The notes below the pieces were generated by a model, which worked only from the letters and a program-made list of their open reading frames with translations, had not been told where the DNA came from and did no database searches. A program made the translations under genes and the position numbers. Shown piece by piece: positions 6,438 through 12,091 of a stretch of 12,091 nt of DNA. Within the stretch, counting starts at the first letter, position 1. Each line of letters opens with the position of its first letter. Source of the DNA: Bacillota bacterium (GTDB lineage Bacteria; Bacillota; Clostridia; Acetivibrionales; JAFADI01); assembly GCA_023424965.1 (NCBI GenBank), contig JAFADI010000179.1, forward strand, positions 1-12,091, read 5' to 3'.

Positions 6438-9400
6438 ATGACAGGTAAATCGAAAGTATCAGGTATTTTAACTTTTATCCTTTTAATTACCACGGTTGTT
6501 TTATGTCAGGCATCAGCAGTTGCGGCAGAAACGGAACCATACGGATTGGCGGCACTGGATCAACTGGAGCGGCTTCCCTACCTTGGCACCCAGACCATGA
6601 CGGGGATGGAGAGCACCTTCAACCGTGCCGGCGGTTATCATGACAGCCTGGGCTACCTCTACGAAACTTCTACCGACCGGGTCTATGCCGATCTAAAAGG
6701 TCCGGGAGTCATCAACAGGATCTGGGGCACAAATCTTGCCGGGGACGATCGCATTAAAATTTACTTTGACGGTGAAACCACACCCAGGATCAACATGACG
6801 GTGACCGACTTCTTCAGCGGGACAAATCCTCCTTTCCGGTCGCCGCTGGTAGCCAACAACGAGGTTTCCAGCGGCGGCTGGGTATCTTACCTGCCGCTGC
6901 CCTTCAGCAGTTCCGCCAGGGTGGCAATTGCCAAGCGGAGCGGATTGGAGGTATACCTGCATGTGGGATACCAGCTGTATAGCCCCGATACTGCGGTTAC
7001 AACATGGACAAGCAGCGAATCCGGGTCCCAGGATAGTACCGGTGTAAGAAACAAATGGAACAACCCCGGGGTTGATCCAAAGAGCAGTGCGGGGAATACT
7101 GCGGTTTCCAATACAATCAGCCTCTCTTCCCAGGCAGCCCAGAACCTGCTCGACATTAACGGACCCAAATCCATATCTTCCATAAGGATGAAGGTTCCCG
7201 GCGTTACCTCACAGGGCACGGCGGTTACCGACGACGGACGGGCCCACAAGGGATACTCGCAGTTCACAGCGGCGATCAATCCGGCAAACCAGGGCGTGGT
7301 TCTGAAAAGAAGGCTGGACTATAATGTGGGCAACCAGAAGGCCAATGTATATGTTGACGGTTCCCTGGTAGGGGAATGGTTCGATGAGGGGGCGTCTACC
7401 GCAGCAAGATATGACACCTTCAACAGCTGGAAGGACAGCAGCTTTGCCATACCCTCCTCCTTTACTTCAGGGAAAAGCTCCATTGTGGTAAAGGTTTCTT
7501 ACGTCAGTGCCGATACCGACTGGAACGAGTTTTATTACTGGATATACTCGACGGTTGGCGGTGCCAGCACCTTGACCGACCAGGTGGACATTTACAAAGC
7601 CGCTTCCGAGGCAAGCCACAGTTATACCATCAACAATGCCTCATGGACAGGAGGCGTACGGACCTTTTACTATCCTCCCGACGATACCCTGGCCGGCATA
7701 TTGAACCAGCTGCAGATAAAAATATACTGGGACAATGAGCAGACGCCCAGCGTAAACGCTCCCCTCGGCTCTTTCTTTGCCACCGGCCAGTATGGGCTTG
7801 CGCTGGCGCCCAAAACAGTCATGGTGGGCTTTGACGCCAATGACTATATGTATATGTATTTCCCCATGCCCTTCCAGAGCCATGCCACCGTCCAACTGGT
7901 CAATACCGGTGCGGGTGCGGTGAATAATATCCAATATGAGATCAAGTACAAGGAGTTTGCCGGTTCCTTCGATAATGTGGGGTACTTCAAGACGGAATTC
8001 AGGGAGCAGCCGGTGGCCCAATCTTACAACCACGACGTCGTACTGATTGACAAGGACGGTGCCGGGAGCCTGGTGGGAATCGTCTATTCCGCCAAGGGAC
8101 CGGAGGCTCAGGTTTCCAAAACAATGACGTATCCGGGCTTTCCTACGATATATGACTATTATATTTATTACTTCATGTATGTGGAGGGGGACGAAAAGGT
8201 TTATATTGACGGCGAGAGGACTCCCAGCATACACGGGACAGGCGTGGAGGATACGGCAAACGCCGGATACGGATGGAATAGAGGCTATGACGCCCTGCCG
8301 CTTTACGGCCTCAGCTCCTATAAGATCCGGAAGGTGGACAGCCAGACCTACCAGAACACCATGGCGTTCCACCGGCTGTACCTGGGCGACAGGATCAGCT
8401 TCAACAACCATATCCGGTATACCTTTGAGCATGGACTGATCAACGACAGTGCAATAGCGAAACTGAGCACCCTTGTCTATTATTATCACAAGCCCCAGCA
8501 CAAAACCATATTGACGGACAAGCTTGACGTGGGGGATCCCGCCAGTGAAAGCAGCCATGGCTACAGCATCAACAACCAGACAGAGGCCGCTACGAATACC
8601 TTCACCTATGAAGGCGACTACAACGACGCCTACTTGACAGATAACGGAAGGGCATTCACCGGCTACAGCCAGTTTACCGCAAAAATCAATTCCGGCAACA
8701 ACGGCGTTATGCTGAGGAAGAGATACAATCAGAATACCTTGCTGCAGAATGCGAAGGTTTATGTGGATGGAAGCCTGGCAGGCACCTGGTATGCCGTTGG
8801 AGGGAATACCAACAGCGGGTGGAAGGATGCGGAATTCATGATTCCCTCTTCCTTCACCTCGGGCAAAAGCAGCATACAAATCAAGATTCAGAATGATTCC
8901 TCCTACGCCTGGAATGAATATTGGTACGACGTATATACCTTGTTATCGGGGACCGGGCAGATACCCGCTGTTAACCAGAGTACTGGCGCCATTGCCAACC
9001 ATGATTTCGAGTCGGGCAATCTGAGCGGATGGACCGTTCTCAGCGGCAACGCCTTTACTCCGGGGGATGTGACGACCGATCAGGTCCAGAATGGCGTGGC
9101 GTTCCTGCAAAGCGGCTCCTACCATTATTGGGGCTATAAAAACGGAGGTGACGGCCGCACCGGCAGCATGCGCACAAACAACTTCGTATTGGGCGGAAAC
9201 GGGCTCATTGACCTGCTTGTGGGGGGAGGACAGGATATCAATAACCTCTATATAGCGCTGGTCAGAGCCTCGGACGATGCTGTTCTCTTCAAGGCGACGG
9301 GAAGGAATTCCGAGCAGTATTCCAGGATATTCTGGGATGCGGGGCAATATATGGGCACCGCCTGCTACCTGAAAGCAGTGGACCAGGCCACAGGATCGTG

Positions 9401-9911
9401 GGGGCATCTCAATCTGGACGATATCAATGTTCCGGTATCCACCTTAAGTACAAATCTGGGAGGTACATGGTCGGCGGTCAGCGGCTCATGGTACGATATT
9501 GCAGGCGGGAAACAGGGTGTCAATTCATCGGACGGCTTCTATCTCAATTCCCAGACGGGCACCAGCTTTACCTATGAAGGTGATCTGAAGGTGACAAACA
9601 GCGGAGCGGCAGGCCTGATATTCAGGTCGAATGCCAATGCGACACAGTTCTACTGCATAAATGTGGATTACACAAACCAGAAGGTAATGCTGTGGGGACC
9701 GAATGTGACGGCAAGGATCCATAACACGGCAATCAGCACCAATACAACCTATCATTTGAAGGTTGTGGTCAATGGAAGCAGCATCAAGGTATACTTCAAC
9801 GGCGGGGCAAACCCTGTGATCGACACCGTCGACACCACCTACACAAGCGGGCAGTTTGGCCTGAATGTATGGAATGGGACCTCGGTTTTCCAGAATATCA
9901 ATATGCAATAA
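6438..9911 (+). CDS. Secreted GH172 (DUF2961) glycosidase with fructanase-type sandwich and CBM66-like domain
   Basis: This 1157-residue exported protein probably attacks a fructose- or arabinose-containing glycan outside the cell. A signal peptide (about 1-30, ending near AVAA) precedes the mature chain. GH172 features come in two parts: 45-182 (DLKGPGVINRIWG, IYFDGETTP, YLPLPF) and about 396-690 (IYWDNEQTPSVNAPLGSFF, FPMPF, VEGDEKVYIDGE, SIHGTGVED). Glu583 and Glu604 lie 21 apart, the spacing I recall for catalytic Glu270 and Glu291 in the Bifidobacterium dentium GH172 enzyme. A beta module at 263-371 is repeated at 733-834. Residues 853-998 (DFESGNLSGWTV, GGNGLIDLLVGGG, GHLNLDDINVP) resemble a sandwich found in fructanases. 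Residues 1003-1157 (GLIFRSNANATQ, TTYHLKVVVNGS, YTSGQFGLNVWN) resemble CBM66, the levan-binding module of B. subtilis SacC. No sortase or S-layer anchor is visible. Known GH172 activities include difructose dianhydride I synthase/hydrolase and alpha-D-arabinofuranosidase; the substrate here is inferred. AGGAGGG lies seven bases before the start. Confidence 0.88.
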   Translation: MTGKSKVSGILTFILLITTVVLCQASAVAAETEPYGLAALDQLERLPYLGTQTMTGMESTFNRAGGYHDSLGYLYETSTDRVYADLKGPGVINRIWGTNLAGDDRIKIYFDGETTPRINMTVTDFFSGTNPPFRSPLVANNEVSSGGWVSYLPLPFSSSARVAIAKRSGLEVYLHVGYQLYSPDTAVTTWTSSESGSQDSTGVRNKWNNPGVDPKSSAGNTAVSNTISLSSQAAQNLLDINGPKSISSIRMKVPGVTSQGTAVTDDGRAHKGYSQFTAAINPANQGVVLKRRLDYNVGNQKANVYVDGSLVGEWFDEGASTAARYDTFNSWKDSSFAIPSSFTSGKSSIVVKVSYVSADTDWNEFYYWIYSTVGGASTLTDQVDIYKAASEASHSYTINNASWTGGVRTFYYPPDDTLAGILNQLQIKIYWDNEQTPSVNAPLGSFFATGQYGLALAPKTVMVGFDANDYMYMYFPMPFQSHATVQLVNTGAGAVNNIQYEIKYKEFAGSFDNVGYFKTEFREQPVAQSYNHDVVLIDKDGAGSLVGIVYSAKGPEAQVSKTMTYPGFPTIYDYYIYYFMYVEGDEKVYIDGERTPSIHGTGVEDTANAGYGWNRGYDALPLYGLSSYKIRKVDSQTYQNTMAFHRLYLGDRISFNNHIRYTFEHGLINDSAIAKLSTLVYYYHKPQHKTILTDKLDVGDPASESSHGYSINNQTEAATNTFTYEGDYNDAYLTDNGRAFTGYSQFTAKINSGNNGVMLRKRYNQNTLLQNAKVYVDGSLAGTWYAVGGNTNSGWKDAEFMIPSSFTSGKSSIQIKIQNDSSYAWNEYWYDVYTLLSGTGQIPAVNQSTGAIANHDFESGNLSGWTVLSGNAFTPGDVTTDQVQNGVAFLQSGSYHYWGYKNGGDGRTGSMRTNNFVLGGNGLIDLLVGGGQDINNLYIALVRASDDAVLFKATGRNSEQYSRIFWDAGQYMGTACYLKAVDQATGSWGHLNLDDINVPVSTLSTNLGGTWSAVSGSWYDIAGGKQGVNSSDGFYLNSQTGTSFTYEGDLKVTNSGAAGLIFRSNANATQFYCINVDYTNQKVMLWGPNVTARIHNTAISTNTTYHLKVVVNGSSIKVYFNGGANPVIDTVDTTYTSGQFGLNVWNGTSVFQNINMQ
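7224..7550 (+). repeat. Internal protein repeat, copy 1 (inside the GH172 region)
   Basis: This encodes residues 263-371: TDDGRAHKGYSQFTA, NQGVVLKRR, VYVDGSLVGEW, IPSSFTSGKSSI and DWNEFYYWIY. It matches the copy at 8634-8939 motif by motif. It sits between the two GH172 halves, as a beta module inserted in or bridging the catalytic fold. Although IPSSFTSGKSSI is identical in both copies, many codons differ, so this is an old duplication rather than a recent DNA repeat. Confidence 0.85.
8634..8939 (+). repeat. Internal protein repeat, copy 2 (after the GH172 region)
   Basis: This encodes residues 733-834: TDNGRAFTGYSQFTA, NNGVMLRKR, VYVDGSLAGTW, IPSSFTSGKSSI and AWNEYWYDVY. It follows the second GH172 half and precedes the fructanase-type sandwich. 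A boundary motif, LTDxxDVxxxxSExSHxYxIN-like, lies before this copy (residues 692-711) and after the first copy (378-398). It is probably a non-catalytic beta module, perhaps for binding or domain packing. Confidence 0.85.
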
Positions 9912-9943
9912 AATGATGTATTTGCAATCGTCTACTCAACTGC

Positions 9944-9976
9944 GGCTAGGGAGTCCCCGGATTCCCTAGCCTTTTT
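9944..9976 (+). terminator. Intrinsic terminator of the carbohydrate operon
   Basis: GGCTAGGGA (9944-9952) pairs perfectly with TCCCTAGCC (9963-9971). The stem can extend inward through a G-T pair and further pairs toward a small C-rich loop, and TTTTT follows directly (9972-9976). It lies 32 bases after the GH172 stop codon and closes the operon. Confidence 0.92.
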
Positions 9977-10000
9977 CAAAAGAATCGGTGGAAGTGTACT

Positions 10001-10029
10001 TTCACTTGAAATGTTTAATTATGTATAAT
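10001..10029 (+). promoter_or_regulatory. Putative sigma-A-type promoter before the RidA remnant
   Basis: A perfect TATAAT (10024-10029) lies 17 bases after TTCACT (10001-10006, four of six matches to TTGACA). It stands after the operon terminator and about 80 bases before the first plausible start of the RidA-like remnant, so it may be the surviving promoter of that broken gene. Confidence 0.5.
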
Positions 10030-10108
10030 ACAGGGTAATTCTTACTTACAAAACTTATCCTTGATAACGTTAAGCGATATGCTGGAGCAGTTTGAGTACA
10101 GGGGTAAA

Positions 10109-10347
10109 ATGATGAATGAATTTAAAATGGAACGCAAGAATCCGGAAGGCTTATATTCGTCGAAGGTTTTACCCAGGCAATCACGGTCAGCGGCAATGCC
10201 AGTACAAGCTACATCGGGGGACAAAACGCTGTAAATGAAAAAGGAGAACTGGTGGGGCCGGATGATCTTGAATTGCAGACCACACAGGTTCTGAAGAACA
10301 TTGATACTATCCTGGCCTCCGATATTTCCAACCTTTTTTCATCATGA
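10109..10347 (+). pseudogene. RidA/YjgF-family gene remnant, frameshifted and 3'-truncated
   Basis: From ATG 10109 one frame reads MMNEFKMERKNPEGLYSSK, like the start of RidA/YjgF proteins. That frame then turns to nonsense and stops at 10232-10234. From about 10165 another frame reads GFTQAITVSGN, STSYIGGQNAV, NEKGELVGPDDLELQTTQ and VLKNIDTILAS, which matches the middle of the same family (SxYIGGQNAVxxxGELVG followed by a QTxQVLKN helix). Adding one base near 10163-10165 would join the two parts. After ILAS the similarity ends, and the frame stops at TGA 10345-10347. The second half of the fold, including the conserved region that forms the trimer interface and active site, is missing. RidA proteins deaminate reactive enamine/imine intermediates; this copy should be inactive. 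It is too decayed to count as a normal gene, although a sequencing error could explain the frameshift alone. Confidence 0.75.
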
Positions 10348-10399
10348 GAAAAAAGCAACAATTGATAGAAAGCACCGGTCCTGCCGGGTCCAATTAGGT

Positions 10400-10427
10400 T
10401 TTAAAATCAAAAACGCAGACATATGAT
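10400..10427 (+). promoter_or_regulatory. Weak putative promoter for the L,D-transpeptidase gene
   Basis: TATGAT (10422-10427) lies 16 bases after TTTAAA (10400-10405). The rest of 10348-10501, between the RidA remnant and the next gene, shows no gene, clear terminator or strong ribosome site; only AAAAGG at 10485-10490 precedes the start at 10502. Confidence 0.3.
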
Positions 10428-10501
10428 AGTTTAGTGGCTATCTGTGGCTTTGGAAAATAAGCATCAAAAGCAGAACTTTTTAATAAAAGGTATGTGCCGG
10501 T

Positions 10502-11896
10502 ATGAAGTATGTTACGATAAAAAAGCTTTTCAAAAGTGAGTTCGCAGGAAATATTACTATTCCAATAGTTTTGATTGTACTGATCTATTTGCTTGTTTCA
10601 TTGTACTTTGTCAATCATTTTTTCTTTAACACAGTAATCAATGGCGTAAATCTCTCATTGAAAGCGGAGGATGATGCGGAAAATAGCATAAGAAGCTACA
10701 TTAACGGCTACAAACTGCAATTGATAGAAAGAAACGGTGAAACGGAAGAAATAACGGGGCAGTCGATAGGAATGCGGTATAATGAAGAAAACAGCATTTC
10801 TAAAATATACCGTAAGAAAAACCCCATTCGGTGGGTCGGCTCACTGTTCAAGGCACAAGTATATTATGTAAACGATCTGTATGCATATGATGCCAATGCT
10901 TTGCGCAATAGGATCAACGGTTTGAATTGCCTGACCCGGGAAATTACAGCGCCCCGGAATGTGGATTTCAAGTATTCAAACGGTTCCTATGAAGTGGTTG
11001 AAGAAGTATATGGGAACAAAATATTAAAAGATAAATTTTACGAAGCGATAGAAATGAGCATAGCCAATGGAAAATTGAAATTGGATTTAAATGAAGAGCT
11101 TTGCTACGAAAATCCAAAGTACACCGTAAGCTCCCGCAAAACGGAGGAAACCCGGAATTTGCTGAATACGTATGTGGCATCAGCTATCACCTACAAATTC
11201 GGCAGTGAAGCTGAAACCCTCGATGGGGATAAAATCAACGAATGGCTCGGTGTGGACGAAAATTTGGATGTGGTAATAAACAAAACCGCCGTGATGAAAT
11301 ATGTAAAAGAATTGAGCAGAAGATATGATACGGTCGGAGTGGCAAGAAATTTTAAAACCTCCTTGGGAAAAACAGTAGAAGTCAAAGACGGCCTTTATGG
11401 GTGGAAAATTAACAGGAATGCTGAAATGGAAGCGTTATTGGAAAATATATCCCACGGGGAAGCGATTGAAAAAGAGCCTGTATATGCTCAAAAAGCGCTA
11501 TTCAGGGGCGAGGATGAAATCGGCGGCACCTATGTGGAAATTAATATAACGAGACAGTACCTATGGTTTTATAAAGATGGAAAGCGTATCACCCAGGGTC
11601 CCATAGTTACAGGAAACCCCAACAGGGGATATTCCACCGTAACCGGAACTTTTATGCTGAATTACAAGATAAAGGGTGTAACTTTAAAGGGTCCGGGTTA
11701 TGAAGCCGAAGTAAAGTACTGGATGCCTTTTTTCGGAAATACGGGGATCCATGATGCCAGCTGGAGACATTCTTTTGGAGGAGAAATCTATAAAAGAAAC
11801 GGAACCCATGGCTGCATCAATGCCCCAGTAAGCTTGGCAAAAGCAATTTATGAGAATATTGAAGAAGGAATTCCCATTATCTGCTATGAGGAATAG
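10502..11896 (+). CDS. Membrane-anchored L,D-transpeptidase (YkuD domain with peptidoglycan-binding-like region)
   Basis: This enzyme family forms 3-3 cross-links in peptidoglycan or attaches proteins to it, using a catalytic cysteine on the outer face of the membrane. The 464-residue protein has one N-terminal membrane segment (about 18-42) after a basic start, so the rest is extracytoplasmic. The middle (about 50-320) resembles the PG_binding_4-type region often found before YkuD domains in Clostridia. The catalytic domain (about 340-464) shows YVEINITRQYLWFY, GPIVTGNP, STVTGTF, the HDA motif with His417, and THGCIN with His436 and Cys438, followed by AP. All expected catalytic residues are present. 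ATG 10502 is chosen because the ATG at 10492 is out of frame; the ribosome site, AAAAGG, is weak and 11 bases away. The gene is visibly richer in A+T than the operon upstream and seems unrelated to it. Confidence 0.9.
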   Translation: MKYVTIKKLFKSEFAGNITIPIVLIVLIYLLVSLYFVNHFFFNTVINGVNLSLKAEDDAENSIRSYINGYKLQLIERNGETEEITGQSIGMRYNEENSISKIYRKKNPIRWVGSLFKAQVYYVNDLYAYDANALRNRINGLNCLTREITAPRNVDFKYSNGSYEVVEEVYGNKILKDKFYEAIEMSIANGKLKLDLNEELCYENPKYTVSSRKTEETRNLLNTYVASAITYKFGSEAETLDGDKINEWLGVDENLDVVINKTAVMKYVKELSRRYDTVGVARNFKTSLGKTVEVKDGLYGWKINRNAEMEALLENISHGEAIEKEPVYAQKALFRGEDEIGGTYVEINITRQYLWFYKDGKRITQGPIVTGNPNRGYSTVTGTFMLNYKIKGVTLKGPGYEAEVKYWMPFFGNTGIHDASWRHSFGGEIYKRNGTHGCINAPVSLAKAIYENIEEGIPIICYEE

Positions 11897-11919
11897 AAGG
11901 ATGGATTCCGGGACAAAGG

Positions 11920-12091
11920 TTAACGGCTTGCTTTCAGTTTGACAATGATATATTTGGTCATAACGGCAAGGACAAAAAATATGGGAAATGAGTAAATATG
12001 TTCCCATACGATGGGCTTATAGAAATTGAGCAGGACAAAGATCGGTTCCATAACAAAGGCGGATACGGCGGCCAAAAGGATATTGGCAATT
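11920..12091 (-). CDS. CBO0543-like membrane protein, C-terminal end (partial)
   Basis: Read on the - strand from the window edge, an open frame of 56 codons ends at a TAA (11920-11922 on the + strand). It gives hydrophobic segments NILLAAVSAFVMEPIFVLL and FPIFFVLAVMTKYIIV around YKPIVWEHIYSF. The order AFVxEP, WxHIYSFPI, then a hydrophobic helix ending in a basic tail (KLKASR) resembles the end of CBO0543-like multi-pass membrane proteins of spore-forming Bacillota, whose function is unknown. The start lies beyond the window. It converges with the L,D-transpeptidase gene, leaving 23 bases between the two stops and no visible terminator. Confidence 0.65.
   Translation of the reverse strand, partial: IANILLAAVSAFVMEPIFVLLNFYKPIVWEHIYSFPIFFVLAVMTKYIIVKLKASR

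Noticed and set aside
7641..8879. Long open frame of 412 codons on the - strand, opposite the GH172 gene
   Set aside because: It lies wholly antisense to a gene with clear domain motifs, its translation shows no recognisable family, and it follows from the codon pattern of the + strand. Other long - strand frames (1073-1813, 1822-2622, 4116-4922) were rejected for the same reason.
10062..10075. cre- or LacI-operator-like sequence TGATAACGTTAAGC downstream of the TATAAT promoter
   Set aside because: Only the central 8 bases (TAACGTTA) are symmetric, and the outer positions of the cre consensus do not match. It lies beside a broken gene, so chance is likely.
10359..10731. Fourteen-base direct repeat CAATTGATAGAAAG at 10359-10372 and 10718-10731
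   Set aside because: A single 14-base match in A+T-rich sequence across a 12-kb window is expected by chance fairly often, and no element borders or further repeat copies accompany it.
11684..12007. 107-codon - strand open frame overlapping the L,D-transpeptidase end
   Set aside because: It is antisense to the YkuD active-site region, while a different - strand frame (11920-12091) gives a convincing membrane-protein end.

Overview
The window looks like a chromosomal stretch from a Gram-positive, probably spore-forming Bacillota (clostridial or Paenibacillus-like). The grounds are strong AGGAGG-type ribosome sites, a lipoprotein solute-binding protein, a CUT1 sugar ABC transporter without its own ATPase, an L,D-transpeptidase of the type common in Clostridia, and the end of a CBO0543-like membrane protein. 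Every assignment is made by reading the sequence; no database search was run.

Bases 1-9976 hold a carbohydrate-utilisation operon read on the + strand: the 3' end of a LacI/GalR repressor gene (1-200), a sugar-binding lipoprotein (368-1684), two permeases (1756-2646 and 2665-3471), a large cytoplasmic protein (3523-6390), and a large secreted protein (6438-9911), closed by a strong intrinsic terminator (9944-9976). Likely control or processing elements are a hairpin after the repressor gene (225-255), an inverted repeat just upstream of the binding-protein gene (327-343), and a 13-bp stem-loop between the binding-protein and permease genes (1702-1733).

The two enzymes are the interesting part. 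The secreted protein has a GH172 (DUF2961) catalytic fold with its two conserved glutamates, a beta module present twice (once between the two GH172 halves, once after them), a beta-sandwich of a type seen in bacterial fructanases, and a C-terminal CBM66-like module related to the levan-binding domain of Bacillus subtilis SacC. The cytoplasmic protein begins as a recognisable GH32 (levanase/invertase) protein, but its three catalytic motifs are gone: the WMNDPNG Asp is Ala, the RDP segment is missing, and ECP reads GAA. This dead GH32 part is fused to an (alpha/alpha)6 glycosidase-like domain that I cannot place in a known family. The inference is that the cell attacks a fructan or fructose-containing glycan outside (GH172-CBM66), imports an oligosaccharide through the ABC system, and processes it inside with the fusion protein. 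Because GH172 enzymes act on alpha-linked fructofuranose or arabinofuranose, the substrate may be an unusual fructoside such as a difructose dianhydride rather than plain levan or inulin.

Bases 9977-10501 hold no intact gene. They carry a plausible promoter, a frameshifted and 3'-truncated RidA/YjgF-family remnant (10109-10347) and a weak promoter. After this come an unrelated membrane-anchored L,D-transpeptidase gene (10502-11896), visibly richer in A+T than the operon, and a convergent partial membrane-protein gene on the - strand (11920-12091). No RNA genes, insertion sequences or CRISPR arrays were seen.
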